From: Streptomyces dysideae
GTDB lineage: Bacteria; Actinomycetota; Actinomycetes; Streptomycetales; Streptomycetaceae
Assembly: GCF_001514305.1 (NCBI RefSeq)
Contig: NZ_KQ949120.1
Coordinates: 1-64,000 of the forward strand
DNA: 64,000 nt
Direction of reading: 5' to 3'
Under the pieces are notes generated by a model. The model saw only the letters and a program-made list of their open reading frames with translations, was not told where the DNA came from and did no database searches. This document shows, in pieces, positions 1 through 8,961 of this stretch. Position 1 is the stretch's first letter. Each line of letters opens with the position of its first letter. A program made the position numbers and the translations under genes.

Positions 1-598
1 CGATCTGCTTGACCCAGAACGTTGTGCCCGTACGGCTGTTGACAGGCAGCTTCGCGGAGGCGGTACCGCCTGCGCCGGTGGTGAGAGTGAGAAGGGTGGT
101 GTCGCCCGTCCCGATGTTGACGGTGGATCCGGGCAGCAGCTTGCCGCTCTTGCTGTCCCTGGCCTTCAGGGTGACCGTGGCGGGCTTGAAGGGGTCGATG
201 ATCGTCAGCGGAGTGTTGGCGCCGGGGGTGACGATGACGTCCTGGTCGTCGACCACGTCATGCAGTGGGCTGCCGCTGGAAGCCTCCTTGAGCCGGTAGA
301 CCCCCGGCGGGAGGTCTTCGAAGGCCAGTTTGCCGTCGGCGTTGGTCTCGCCACTGGCGGCCTGCTGGCCTTGGGAGTCGAGCAGGGTGAACGACGCGCC
401 GGCGAGGACGTCTCCTCCGGGATCCTTTTTCAGGATGGTGACCCCGCCGGTCTCAGCCGCGCTCAGCGGGACAGTGGAGGTGGACGGGGTCGGCTCGGAG
501 GTCTGTGCCGCGGCGGCCGGTGCCAGGGACACGGTGCTGGCCACGGCGGCGAGGGTGACGGCTGTGGCGGGCAGGCGGCGGGCAGGGCGGGTGTGCAA
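1..598 (-). CDS. Secreted Cna_B/SpaA-like repeat protein, C-terminus off the left edge
   Basis: The minus strand is open from 598 to the window edge. It starts at TTG 598, 9 nt after an AGGAGA ribosome binding site. The N-terminus is a signal peptide: HTRPARR, then a hydrophobic stretch ending LAPAAAAQ. The mature part has a segment typical of prealbumin-fold collagen-binding B / SpaA domains (GGVTILKKDPGGDVLAGA, later GETNADGKLAFEDLPPGVY), followed by a second beta-rich segment (DPFKPATVTLKA). Such domains form rigid stalks of surface proteins; whether a sortase or membrane anchor follows cannot be seen. It is the last visible gene of a long minus-strand run and lies 62 bp after its upstream neighbour. 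Confidence 0.8.
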   Translation of the reverse strand, partial: MHTRPARRLPATAVTLAAVASTVSLAPAAAAQTSEPTPSTSTVPLSAAETGGVTILKKDPGGDVLAGASFTLLDSQGQQAASGETNADGKLAFEDLPPGVYRLKEASSGSPLHDVVDDQDVIVTPGANTPLTIIDPFKPATVTLKARDSKSGKLLPGSTVNIGTGDTTLLTLTTGAGGTASAKLPVNSRTGTTFWVKQI

Positions 599-660
599 GA
601 AGGGGAGTCTCCTGAGTGGGGCGCGGGCGGGGCTGCCCGTCGAGTGATGGCTGAGGCCGG

Positions 661-1170
661 TCAGCGGGTACGGCGCGGGGGCTGGACCCGTGGGGCAGTT
701 GGTACTTGACGTGTTCGTGCCGGGCGGCGTGACGGCTCGGTGGTCGCGTAGCGGCGGGCCGCTGCTCGTACGAGATTTTCCTGGTCTTCGATGGGCAGTG
801 TCTCGATGCGGGCCAGGCCCTGGGCGATGGTGGGGCCGAAGAGCGGGCCGGCGGGCTTGCCGGCGGCTTGGACGATCTGGGCGGCTGCGTCGGCTTCGAC
901 GAGGATGCCGTACTGGTCGGGGATGTTGAGCAGGTCGGCGGCGTGGTAGCGGAAGCCGTCGATGGCCTCGGTCAGGGTGAAGTCGTCGTGCATGACGTCC
1001 TCGACCAGGTCGAGCAGGGTCAGCGTGGCGGAATGCAGCCGGGCGGAGAAGTCCGGGTCCGTGAGCCAGGGACCCTGCGGTCCCAGCGGGGTACGGGACT
1101 CGGGTTCGACGGTGCGGGTGGCCTCGGGTTGCAGCCGGCGCCGGAAGGCAAGCCAGCGGGGCGGGGGCAT
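661..1170 (-). CDS. Hypothetical element protein, 169 aa
   Basis: Starts at ATG 1170, 6 nt after GGAG. I do not recognise the family. It is soluble, with an acidic alpha-helical centre (LLDLVEDVMHDDFTLTEAID) and an Arg-rich tail ending QPPRRTR. A longer frame reading upstream overlaps the neighbouring gene and lacks a ribosome binding site. The basic tail is shared with many proteins of the element. Confidence 0.7.
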   Translation of the reverse strand: MPPPRWLAFRRRLQPEATRTVEPESRTPLGPQGPWLTDPDFSARLHSATLTLLDLVEDVMHDDFTLTEAIDGFRYHAADLLNIPDQYGILVEADAAAQIVQAAGKPAGPLFGPTIAQGLARIETLPIEDQENLVRAAARRYATTEPSRRPARTRQVPTAPRVQPPRRTR

Positions 1171-1196
1171 GGGCTTCTCCGTGTTCGGGGAGCGGG

Positions 1197-1691
1197 TCAG
1201 CGTGTTCGGGTTCCTGTGGGGCCGGCCTGGGCTGTGGGGATGTTGCGCGCCGTACCGGCCGCTGGCCGGGAGCGTGCGGTGGTCGTCCAGGCTCCGGGGA
1301 ACCAGACCTGCGTGTACTGCTCGATCGCGGCCCGCAGTCCGCTGACGTCCGCGCCGCTCCACGGCGGCTGGCGGTTGTGGTGGCGCAGGTCGAGGATGCG
1401 GGCGTAGCCGCTGTAGCCGGGTTGGACCTCATGTGCGGCGTCGCGCCGGGTGAAGGTGTCGTGTTCGTCGAAGGTGAGGACCACGGCGTCGACGTCCCCC
1501 TTCTCGGGGTGGACGACGGCAAGGCGCAGACCGTCGTACTCCCTTTCGCGGATGGTGCGCGAGAAGTCGATCCGCAGCCGTAGCAGGGAGTTGGGCAGCG
1601 GGGTGGCGTAGTAGGTGTTGCCGACGATGGTGCTCTCGGTGAACGGGAGCGTGAGGTGCTCGGTGAAGAACTGCTGAGCGTGCAGGGACAC
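1197..1691 (-). CDS. Hypothetical element protein, 164 aa
   Basis: Starts at GTG 1691, directly abutting the TAA of the upstream DUF317 gene, so translation is probably coupled. The protein is predicted soluble and mixed alpha/beta (LRLRIDFSRTIREREYDGLRLAVVHPEKGDVDAVVLTFDEHDTF, given here only to show the strand pattern in pieces: hydrophobic strands alternate with charged turns). The family is not recognised. It ends in a disordered Pro/Ala/Thr stretch closing GPTGTRTR. Its place between DUF317 and other accessory genes suggests an element-maintenance or transfer-accessory role, but that is only context. Confidence 0.65.
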   Translation of the reverse strand: MSLHAQQFFTEHLTLPFTESTIVGNTYYATPLPNSLLRLRIDFSRTIREREYDGLRLAVVHPEKGDVDAVVLTFDEHDTFTRRDAAHEVQPGYSGYARILDLRHHNRQPPWSGADVSGLRAAIEQYTQVWFPGAWTTTARSRPAAGTARNIPTAQAGPTGTRTR

Positions 1692-2615
1692 TTACGGGTT
1701 GCCTTCTGACGTGCGGGGCAGGAGAGGCCGGTTCAGCGGCGTGGGCTGCTGCGGGCTGCTGCGGGCTGCGGCGGGAGCTGTGGCGACGGTGGTGGTGCTC
1801 CAGCGCGGGACACTGCGAGTTCCAAGGGCCGGCGGGCGGCGGGCGGCGGCGCGCTGGACGTCGAGGGGCGTGGGAACTCGCGGTGCGGGCGGCGTGATAG
1901 GGGTGAGCTGTGCGGATTCGCGCAGCCAGGGGAGCATGCCGTCTTTCCAGCGCGGCAGCGGTGTCGGGTCGGCGACGCTCTGGGTGATGGCCTTGACCAG
2001 GGCGGTCGGTGTGTGGGTGGTGGCGGTGGCGTACCAGCGGGCGTGGCCGCTCTTCGGGCCTCCCCAGAGGTGCCAGCGGGCCTGAAGGGTGGTGAGTTCC
2101 TTCTCCGGGTCGAGGCGGCCGGTGGTGTATTCGAGGGTGGCCATCCCGTCGGGGGGCTTCAGTTCCATCACGCCCCAGCGCGGGTGCTGGAACTGCCAGC
2201 CGTTCTTGATCAGCGGGACCACGGCGTCGAAGGCGCCGAGCTCGGGGTCCTTCAGGTCGGGCGGGGCGAGATAGGTGTCGGGGCCGGCGGTGTATGCCTG
2301 GGCGAGGGCTGTGGTGAAGGCGGTGACGAACTCCGTCGGGCAGTTGTCGTTGAAGCTCACGCCCCATGCGGGCGGGCCGAAGCGGTCACGGTAGGCGTTG
2401 ATCCTCCATAGTCCGTCGTCGTCTCCCTCGGGCAGGAATCCGAGTCGGATGCGGTGGTCGGGTGCGGTGACGTAGGCGTTGCCGAGGTCATCGTTACGCA
2501 GGTCGAAGCCGAGCGCGAGGAGCGGCTCCAGCGCGGGGTCGCCGACGGCGGTGCTGCCGGCGAGGTAGCGGGGAGAGACGAGGACGTCGCCGTCGATCTC
2601 TTCGGTATCGGGCAC
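1692..2615 (-). CDS. DUF317 domain protein
   Basis: 307 aa. The start of the first DUF317 repeat is clear: VSPRYLAGSTAVGDPALEPL, matching the family pattern (V/I)xPRxLAGxGD. A strand pattern ending DGLWRINAY follows. A second copy, with a WQFQHPRW core, occupies roughly residues 125-215. DUF317 proteins are largely confined to Streptomyces and are typical of its plasmids and integrated elements; their biochemical role is unknown. The C-terminal third is disordered and Pro/Ala/Arg-rich but ends SEGNP, without the terminal Arg seen in other members. Five other full or partial DUF317 genes lie in the window. Confidence 0.85.
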   Translation of the reverse strand: MPDTEEIDGDVLVSPRYLAGSTAVGDPALEPLLALGFDLRNDDLGNAYVTAPDHRIRLGFLPEGDDDGLWRINAYRDRFGPPAWGVSFNDNCPTEFVTAFTTALAQAYTAGPDTYLAPPDLKDPELGAFDAVVPLIKNGWQFQHPRWGVMELKPPDGMATLEYTTGRLDPEKELTTLQARWHLWGGPKSGHARWYATATTHTPTALVKAITQSVADPTPLPRWKDGMLPWLRESAQLTPITPPAPRVPTPLDVQRAAARRPPALGTRSVPRWSTTTVATAPAAARSSPQQPTPLNRPLLPRTSEGNP

Positions 2616-2660
2616 AAGGGTCCTGGGGTCAGCAGTGGTGTCGAGCAGGGGAAAGCGAGA

Positions 2661-3341
2661 TCAGCGGCTGGTGCCGCGCGGGGCTGCTGTCGGGCGCACG
2701 GAGGCCGGGCCGACGGAAAGGAGCTGCTCGGCCAGGTCGGCGGGTTGGCCGGTGTAGTGCAGGGTGCGCAGGCCGAGCTCGGCGGCAGCCTGGCAGTTGT
2801 CTTCGCGGTCGTCGATGAACAGCACACGTCCGGGATCGGTGATGCCGGTGGCCGTCAGGGCGTGTTCGTAGGCGGCCGGGTGGGGCTTGCACAGGCCCAG
2901 GCGGGCCGAGTACAGGGCGTCGGCCATCAGCTCGCGCCGCCAGCCGGTGGCATCCAGGACGTTGCTGAGGTAGGCAGGGGCGTTGGAGAGCAGCACCATG
3001 GGCAGCCCCGTGGCGCGGGCGCGGCGCAGGATGTCGAGGACGCGGTCGTCGGTGCGGATCCACATGGCGGTGTCGGCTGTGCGTAGGGTGCGCAGCCACC
3101 ACGCGCCAGGGTGGTGACCGAGGACCTTGGCCCAGTAGGCGAGATCGCTGAGTCCGCCGGAGTCGTACGCCTCCCGGGGTGCCCAGAAGGCGTCCTGGAA
3201 GGAGGCCACTTGCCCGCTGGGCCACTCGGCCAGATCAGCGAGGCGGGTCCACATGGCGGAGGTGGGCTGTCGGCCCAGGACACCGTTGTAGTCGATGATC
3301 ACGGCGTCCGCGCGGGTCGGCGTAAGGGAAGTGCTGGTCAA
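2661..3341 (-). CDS. HAD-superfamily hydrolase
   Basis: 226 aa, started at TTG 3341, which overlaps the TGA of the upstream MFS gene (TTGA) and follows GGAG. All four HAD motifs are visible: motif I IIDYNGV near residue 12 (nucleophile Asp), motif II VLLSNAP (Ser), motif III CKPHP (Lys) and motif IV FIDDRED (paired Asp). The cap is small and helical, as in subfamily IA. Motif I has Asn at the general acid/base position, a variant seen in several IA subgroups, so the substrate and even phosphatase activity are uncertain. It is the last enzyme of a regulator-MFS-ligase-MFS-HAD run. The tail ends TAAPRGTSR. Confidence 0.85.
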   Translation of the reverse strand: MTSTSLTPTRADAVIIDYNGVLGRQPTSAMWTRLADLAEWPSGQVASFQDAFWAPREAYDSGGLSDLAYWAKVLGHHPGAWWLRTLRTADTAMWIRTDDRVLDILRRARATGLPMVLLSNAPAYLSNVLDATGWRRELMADALYSARLGLCKPHPAAYEHALTATGITDPGRVLFIDDREDNCQAAAELGLRTLHYTGQPADLAEQLLSVGPASVRPTAAPRGTSR

Positions 3342-4501
3342 GGGGCGGAGTTCTCCAGGGCTTTGCGGGACAGGGTGGCGACGCCGGCTGCGAGGAGGGC
3401 TGGCAGCAGCAGCGCCATCGGCAGGGTGGTGAGGGTGGCGAGGGCGCCGATGAGAGCGGGTCCGGCGAGCAGGCCGACGTAGCCGGTGACCGCGACGGTG
3501 GCGACCGCGCGGGGGCCGCCGACGCCGGCGGCGGTGATCAGGCTGGGGATCGTGACCGACAGGCCCAGGCCGAAGGCCGCCCACCCGGCAAGGGCGAAGG
3601 CGATGGTGGAGCCGGCCAAGCCCGTGGCGAGGCCGAGGGCGGCCAGGGCGGCACCGGTTCGCACGACGGCGACAGCGCCGTAGCGGGTGGTGAGCCGGTC
3701 TCCGGCGAGTCGTCCGGCGGCCATGGCCGCGCTGTAGAGGGCGAACGCTGCCGCGCTGGTCGCGGCCGTCGCATCCAGGCTGTGCAGGTGGACGGCGGCC
3801 CAGTCAGCGGCGGCCCCCTCGCCCAGCAGGGTTGCTGCCGCCAGCGCGCCCAGCAGCCACAGACGGGGCCGGGACGAGCCCCCACGCTCGTCCGGACCAG
3901 GTGTGTCGGGGTTCTGGGCGGGCTCGAGTCCAGAGGCGGCAACGCAGCGCGTGAGCCGAGTCGTCGCGCAGGCCGCTGCCGTGGCGGTGGCCCCGACACC
4001 GGCGAACAGGACCGTGTGCGGGGTGTGCGCGGTGGCCGCGGCCACCGCGGCACCTGCGAGCGCGCCGAGGCTGTAGCTCGCATGGAGCCCGGCCATGATC
4101 GGGCGTCCCTGCGCATCCTGGCAGCGGACCGCCGAAGAGTTGGCTGCGACGTCGAGGACGCCGTGCGCGGCGCCGAAGACGAACGCCACCGCGAGGAGGG
4201 AATCCAGGCTCCGGCAGGCGCCGAGGGCGGCGAGGCAGACGGCCAGACCGAGGGCCCCGCCGGTCAGCAGGGCGGGGAGCCGGGCCGGGTGGGCGAGGCG
4301 TCCTCCCATCTGGAGGCCGACGACCATGCCGAGGGCGGCGGCCAGCAGGACCAGGGCGAGCTCGGCGGTGCTCAAGCCGGCACTCTGTTGGACGGCGGGC
4401 ATACGCGCGCCCCACACGGCCATCACCACACCGAGACCGGCGAAGTACCCGATCAACAGACGCCGGCTGCGCACCAGCTCGGTCGCCACAGTGCCGCTCA
4501 C
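3338..4501 (-). CDS. MFS transporter
   Basis: 387 aa, about 12 hydrophobic segments starting near residue 12 (LLIGYFAGLGVVMAVWGARM). The opening WGARMPAVQ and the GAAHGVLDVAANSSAV segment are typical of a sugar/drug-type MFS subgroup common in actinomycetes. GTG 4501 overlaps the TGA of the ATP-grasp gene (GTGA), so the two are translationally coupled. Coupling to a ligase and a HAD enzyme suggests export of a small molecule made by this cassette; the substrate is unknown. Confidence 0.9.
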   Translation of the reverse strand: MSGTVATELVRSRRLLIGYFAGLGVVMAVWGARMPAVQQSAGLSTAELALVLLAAALGMVVGLQMGGRLAHPARLPALLTGGALGLAVCLAALGACRSLDSLLAVAFVFGAAHGVLDVAANSSAVRCQDAQGRPIMAGLHASYSLGALAGAAVAAATAHTPHTVLFAGVGATATAAACATTRLTRCVAASGLEPAQNPDTPGPDERGGSSRPRLWLLGALAAATLLGEGAAADWAAVHLHSLDATAATSAAAFALYSAAMAAGRLAGDRLTTRYGAVAVVRTGAALAALGLATGLAGSTIAFALAGWAAFGLGLSVTIPSLITAAGVGGPRAVATVAVTGYVGLLAGPALIGALATLTTLPMALLLPALLAAGVATLSRKALENSAP

Positions 4502-5781
4502 TCGGCGAGACCCTCTCCAGCCTCATCCACCTGCGCAGCGGGGATGATCTGAACATTCAGGTGGCGGTACGCCTCCTGGGCGCGCGCCTGAGCGACGGCG
4601 GCACTCCGCCCGGTCGTCACCAGGAAGCCGATGCGCGCGGTGAACAGATCGCCGCCGTCCTGCGGCAGCACCAGTTCCTCGCCCACCTGCCGCTGGAAGC
4701 GGACCCGGTCCAGTCCCTCGGCCTGCTCGGCAAAGCCGTCGGTGAGACGGCAGGCGGTGAGCAGGCCCGAGTAGGCAGGGTAGACGAACCGGATGGCGGC
4801 AGCCTCGTGGCGGGTGGGCGTCAGGTCGGGAACGCGACCGCAGGCGATGTCGGCGGCGGCACGGGCGAGGTCGACGCCGGTGGCGAGGTAGACGAGGTGG
4901 CCGATCAGGTCGCCGGCGAGGCGCGCGTTGACCTCGATCAGCCGCGGACGGCCGTCGACCAGGCGCATCTCGACGTGGCTGATCCCATCGGTGATGCCCA
5001 GCGCGGCGATCGCGGCTTCTGCGGCCGGGGCCACGGTGGCCAGCAGCGGGTCGGCCGCGTCCACCGTGTGGGCGAGTTCCTCGAAGTAGGGCTCCAAGCC
5101 GACGGTCTTGCGGGTGACGGCGACCACCGTGGTCTGGCCCTGGAAGGTGGCGCACTCGACGCTCACCTCGTCCCCGTCGAGGTACTCCTCGACCAGGACC
5201 TCGGTGCTCTCCACGCCACGTCCTGCCGTCTGGGCGGCGATCGCGTACGCGGAGGGCAGTTCGCCGGAGGTGTTGACGCGGATCACGCCGATGCTGGCCG
5301 CGTGCGCGGCGGGCTTGAGGACCACCGGGTAGCCGATCCGTGCTGCGGCCTGCGCGGCCTCCTCAACGGTGCGGACCCGGGCGGATGCGGCCGAGGGAAC
5401 GCCGTGGCGGGCGAAGAGAGCGCGTGCGGTGGCCTTGTTGCGGCAGCCCTGCATCACCTCGGGAGGGGTTGTCGGCAGGCCGAGCCGGCGGGCGAGGCGC
5501 GCGACGGGAACGAGGTACCACTCGGTCCAGGTCGTGATCCCGTCCAGGCGATGGCGTTCGGCGAGGGCCTGACCGGCCGCAGTCAGGGCGGCCTGGTCCG
5601 TTGGGTCGGCAACTTCCCAGTCGGTGATGAAGGCGCGCTCCCACGTCGGTTCGACGCTGGTGATGAGGACCACGTCGTAGTGAGCGGCGACGTTCTCCAG
5701 ACAGAACGCGCGGTACGCCTCGGCCTCCATGTCCGCGGCGGCAACGATCAGGACGACCGGGTTACCGGTACGAGAGGGCAA
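4498..5781 (-). CDS. ATP-grasp domain ligase
   Basis: 427 aa from TTG 5781, preferred over TTG 5793 because GGAG lies 6 nt upstream. The N-terminal Rossmann-like pre-ATP-grasp domain (VVLIVAAADMEA) is followed by the ATP-grasp fold: GYPVVLKPAAHAASIGV with the adenine-phosphate lysine, EVLVEEYLDGDEVSVE, and the metal-binding EVNARLAGDLIGHL. The family joins a carboxylate to an amine or thiol through an acylphosphate; family members make dipeptides, antibiotic amides or siderophores. Sandwiched between two MFS genes, it may make a small peptide-like compound that they export. Confidence 0.88.
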   Translation of the reverse strand: MPSRTGNPVVLIVAAADMEAEAYRAFCLENVAAHYDVVLITSVEPTWERAFITDWEVADPTDQAALTAAGQALAERHRLDGITTWTEWYLVPVARLARRLGLPTTPPEVMQGCRNKATARALFARHGVPSAASARVRTVEEAAQAAARIGYPVVLKPAAHAASIGVIRVNTSGELPSAYAIAAQTAGRGVESTEVLVEEYLDGDEVSVECATFQGQTTVVAVTRKTVGLEPYFEELAHTVDAADPLLATVAPAAEAAIAALGITDGISHVEMRLVDGRPRLIEVNARLAGDLIGHLVYLATGVDLARAAADIACGRVPDLTPTRHEAAAIRFVYPAYSGLLTACRLTDGFAEQAEGLDRVRFQRQVGEELVLPQDGGDLFTARIGFLVTTGRSAAVAQARAQEAYRHLNVQIIPAAQVDEAGEGLAE

Positions 5782-5838
5782 GCAGGGCTCCAAACAGGGG
5801 GAAGGGAGAAGACGGTCGAGAGCTGGGCTCTCGGCGGA

Positions 5839-6095
5839 TCAGGGCGTTCGTCGGCGTCGCAGCTCGAATGCGGAGGCCCAATGGGGGTGATCGGCGATCA
5901 GCTTCCGCGCGTACAGGGCGGTGAAGTTGTTGTTGAGGCCGCGGATGCCCTCGGGCAGCTGCCAGCGCAGATCTTCGAAGAGGGCCTTGAGCCCGATACG
6001 GGTGGCCCCGGAAGCAAGCCGCTGGGCCGTCGACGTTCCAACGCCCGGTAGCCGTACGGGTGCTGGGCGTCAAAGGCGAGGAAGCGGTCCGTGAT
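5839..6095 (-). pseudogene. Degraded small helical protein gene (start codon and frame lost)
   Basis: Two frames together give a typical actinobacterial phage/plasmid protein: TDRFLAFDAQHPYGYRALER in one frame, then RLASGATRIGLKALFEDLRW and RGLNNNFTALYARKLI in another, ending at TGA 5839. The expected initiator before TDRF is ATC (6095), 7 nt after GAGG. The frame changes near 6030. Either the gene is dead, with a lost start and a frameshift, or an assembly error hides one frame and ATC is used as a start. It lies between an MFS gene and the ATP-grasp gene in the same orientation. Confidence 0.65.
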
Positions 6096-6227
6096 TGGAG
6101 GGCCTCGATCCCGCGCGGTGCGACGGACGGGTTGCCGACCTGGGGTTTTGGTGGGCGCAGGCGTGGGGCGTGGGCATCGGGTGGTCTCCGTGAGGACGAG
6201 CCGTCGGCAACGGCCGGCCGAGCGGGT

Positions 6228-7469
6228 TCAGGCGAAGGAGGTGCGCAGGCCGGGGAAGGTGCGCAAGCGCGCGAAGGTGACGGCGAGGCCCAGGGCCTGC
6301 AGGACGGCGAAGCCGGTGATCGCGTGGCCAAGCAGCGACGGCGGTACGGCGGCGACGAGGATCCCGGCGACGGGGAAGGGCAGCAGGAGCAGCAGGATGG
6401 TCAGCGAGAGGGTGGCGCCGAACACTTCCGGCGGGATGAGGTGGGTGCGCAGGGTGCGCAGCACCACGGTCAGGCCGCCTTCGCCGGCCATGAGGACAGC
6501 GGTGAGTGCGAGATAGGCGCTGTAGGTGTGAGTGAGGGAGATGGCCAGGCATGCAGTGGCGGCGATCGCCGCGGAGACGGCGCCCACCGGCCACAGGCCG
6601 TAGCGGTCGATGGCCTTGCGGCAGACGGCCACCGCCACGAGGGAGGCCAGGGCGGCTGCGGACCAGATGAGGCCCACGTCGGCGGCGGTGTGTCCGAGCT
6701 GCTTGACCACGATCACCGGGGCGGCGGCCTGCAGCAGTCCGACCGCCAGATTGGACAGGGTCAGGCCGGTCACCAGCCAGCTGAGTGTGGGCAGCGACCG
6801 AAGTGTGGACCAGCCGGTACGCAACCCCTTCCGGACGGTGGCTGCCTCGCGAGCCTGTTCGCGCAGTCTCCGGCACGGGACGAGGGCACAGCCGAGGAGA
6901 GAGAAACCGGCGATCGCGATCAGCATTCCGGTGGCGCCCGTGAAGTGGAGCAGCAGTCCGGCGAGCGCGGGGCCGGCCAAGGTCATCGTCTGGTCGATGC
7001 CGAGCAGGACCGCCTGCACACGGTGTGCACGCATGCCAGCTTCGCGGCCGGCCACGGCGCCCGCGGTCTCGGCGGCGACGTAGGAGAACTCGGTGAGCGC
7101 TCCGGTGCCGGCGGCGAGCAGCAGAACGGTGACGGTGGCCGCGGCGGGATCGCTCTGATGCGGCAGCACCAGCGCGGCGGTCACCACCACGAGCGCCCGC
7201 GCCGCTGAGGCGAGGCGGAAGACACGAGTGGTGCCGTGGCGGTCGACCAGGGAGCCGGCCAGCGCGAACGCCGCCAGGCGGGGAATCCACTCCAGTGCGA
7301 ACGCCAGCCCGGTCAGGGCCGCGGAGTTCGTGGTGGCCAGGACCAGCAGGGGGATGCCGTACGTCGTCATGGCGAACGCAGCGGCGTCCATGCTGCGCGG
7401 CAGGTAAATGCCGCGCAGCATGGTGGGGACCGTTCGGCGTGCGTGCCGGTGTCCGACACGGGATCTCAC
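6228..7469 (-). CDS. MFS transporter
   Basis: 413 aa from GTG 7469, which overlaps the TGA of the regulator upstream (GTGA). About 12 membrane segments begin near residue 25 (AFAMTTYGIPLLVLATTNSAA). The loop-2 signature LVDRHGTTRVFRL is characteristic of the drug-exporter-like MFS group. It is the second exporter of the cassette and is coupled to two HxlR-type regulators, an arrangement often seen for self-protection or product-efflux genes. Confidence 0.88.
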   Translation of the reverse strand: MRSRVGHRHARRTVPTMLRGIYLPRSMDAAAFAMTTYGIPLLVLATTNSAALTGLAFALEWIPRLAAFALAGSLVDRHGTTRVFRLASAARALVVVTAALVLPHQSDPAAATVTVLLLAAGTGALTEFSYVAAETAGAVAGREAGMRAHRVQAVLLGIDQTMTLAGPALAGLLLHFTGATGMLIAIAGFSLLGCALVPCRRLREQAREAATVRKGLRTGWSTLRSLPTLSWLVTGLTLSNLAVGLLQAAAPVIVVKQLGHTAADVGLIWSAAALASLVAVAVCRKAIDRYGLWPVGAVSAAIAATACLAISLTHTYSAYLALTAVLMAGEGGLTVVLRTLRTHLIPPEVFGATLSLTILLLLLPFPVAGILVAAVPPSLLGHAITGFAVLQALGLAVTFARLRTFPGLRTSFA

Positions 7470-8047
7470 GCAGCGCACTCCAGGTCCTGCGCCGCGTGGG
7501 ATGAGCGGGGTGCGGTCGAGCGCAGGATGTGGGGATGCGTCTGGAGCCACTCGGCCAGCGCCGCTTCGGCAGCGTCGGGTATCAAGGCCACGTCTGCGTC
7601 GGTTTCCGCCTCTAGATGGCCGGTCGCGGGCACGGCCGGCTTGCCGGCCTGGTCGGCTTCGCGTACGGCTGCCGTCGGCTGGGTGAGGAGCTTGAGGGTG
7701 TGTTGGACGCGGGTGACGAAGTCGCTGGTAGGGCTCGGGTATTGGTGGGTGCGGGCCCAGCGGGCCGCCACGTCGTACACGCCGGCCAGATCCTCGCCTG
7801 CTTCGGTGAGCCGGTAGCGGGTCGGTGCTTGGGGGTCGGCGTGCACTAGGCCGAGGTCGCGGGCGACCTCGATGGCGTAGCGCAGCTGGTTGACGGTGAG
7901 GTCGCCGAAGGCGCTCTGCAGGCTGCCGCGTCGGTGGCTGATGGGGCCGTTGTCGTCGATCTCGCTGACCAGCCGGATCAGGGACGGCAGAGACAGGGCG
8001 CTGATCGCCCGGCAGGTGTGCGGGTGGTTGAGCATTGTGCTGGTCAC
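7466..8047 (-). CDS. Winged-helix transcriptional regulator
   Basis: 193 aa from GTG 8047 overlapping the TGA of the HxlR gene (GTGA); ATG 8035 is an alternative start. A single winged-helix domain is seen at about residues 15-85 (FGDLTVNQLRYAIEVARDLG, then the wing PTRYRLTEAGEDL), resembling one half of the double-domain HxlR-like protein encoded just upstream. The C-terminal half is helical and acidic. It probably regulates the MFS/ATP-grasp cassette together with its neighbour. Confidence 0.75.
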   Translation of the reverse strand: MTSTMLNHPHTCRAISALSLPSLIRLVSEIDDNGPISHRRGSLQSAFGDLTVNQLRYAIEVARDLGLVHADPQAPTRYRLTEAGEDLAGVYDVAARWARTHQYPSPTSDFVTRVQHTLKLLTQPTAAVREADQAGKPAVPATGHLEAETDADVALIPDAAEAALAEWLQTHPHILRSTAPRSSHAAQDLECAA

Positions 8048-8931
8048 CGGCGCGGGCCTCCTGCCGGGGAGACCTGGAGAGGACGGGTGGGTATCTGGTG
8101 GGAGAAGAGGTCGCCGGTCCGCCACGCCGGAGCAGTGGCCGATGGGGCGGCGGGGCCTGCGGGGGCCGGGAGACGGGTCTGTGTGGTCAGCCACGGTCCG
8201 GACCGGGTCCGGGCGGAGGCGGGTGTCTGCCCCCACAGCGGGTGGGCGCCGGCGGTGCCGAGCGGGCGTCCGGCCGCCCAGGCCGAGAGGCTCTGGAAAA
8301 CGGGCGCGAGGGCCCGGCCGGTGGCGGTGAGCTGATACTCGCCGGCGCCCGCGGCCGTAGAGCGGTTGATGACCAGGCCGTCGGCGACCAGCCGGTCCAG
8401 CGGCAGGTAGACGGCGGGCAACAGGTAGGTAGGCATGGCCTCGGCGGCCAGAGCCTTCGCACTCGCCGCCCCTCGCGCCTTCAACGCCCACAGGATCGGG
8501 GTGGCGTGCCGCGGGCTGATCAGGGCAATGGTGTCCTCGGCGTTCTGGGCCGCGGCGATCGGCTCGGGCTCCGTCTCTCCCGTGCGCGCGTTGCGCACGA
8601 ACTCCTTCTCCAGGTGTTCGTCCCCCCAGGCAGCGATGACGGTCAGGACGGGCAGCAGCTCGGCGGCACGTGCCGTCAGGCCGTACGTGACGTGATTGCG
8701 GGCGTGTTCCGTGCGCTCGATCAGGCCCGAGTCGGTGAGCTTGCGCAGCCTCGGGTTGATCTGGCCTGACTGCAGCCACGACATCTGGGACTGGATCTCC
8801 TTGTAGCGCAGCGGCTGTTCGGCGAGCGTCATCAGCGTCCACACGCTCCAGCGCGGGGCGAGCATCTCCAGTGCCTCGGTGACGCGTGCGAGATCAGTAC
8901 GGGTGGTACGGGACAGACCGGTGGCGGCCAA
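8044..8931 (-). CDS. HxlR-family regulator with tandem winged-helix domains
   Basis: 295 aa, TTG 8931 start, 8 nt after GGAG. The first domain (about residues 12-100) is a clear HxlR winged helix: LAPRWSVWTLMTL, RYKEIQSQM, INPRLRKLTDSGLIERTEH. A second, more diverged copy (about residues 135-220) reads ILWALKARGAASAKAL and GEYQLTATGRAL. The tail is disordered and ends SPAGGPRR. HxlR proteins sense small molecules or redox state and bind as dimers; the tandem form could fill both half-sites alone. It heads the run of regulator, MFS, ligase and HAD genes. Confidence 0.85.
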   Translation of the reverse strand: MAATGLSRTTRTDLARVTEALEMLAPRWSVWTLMTLAEQPLRYKEIQSQMSWLQSGQINPRLRKLTDSGLIERTEHARNHVTYGLTARAAELLPVLTVIAAWGDEHLEKEFVRNARTGETEPEPIAAAQNAEDTIALISPRHATPILWALKARGAASAKALAAEAMPTYLLPAVYLPLDRLVADGLVINRSTAAGAGEYQLTATGRALAPVFQSLSAWAAGRPLGTAGAHPLWGQTPASARTRSGPWLTTQTRLPAPAGPAAPSATAPAWRTGDLFSHQIPTRPLQVSPAGGPRR

Positions 8932-8961
8932 GGGAGAACTCCTCAGGCAGGGGCGGGAAGA

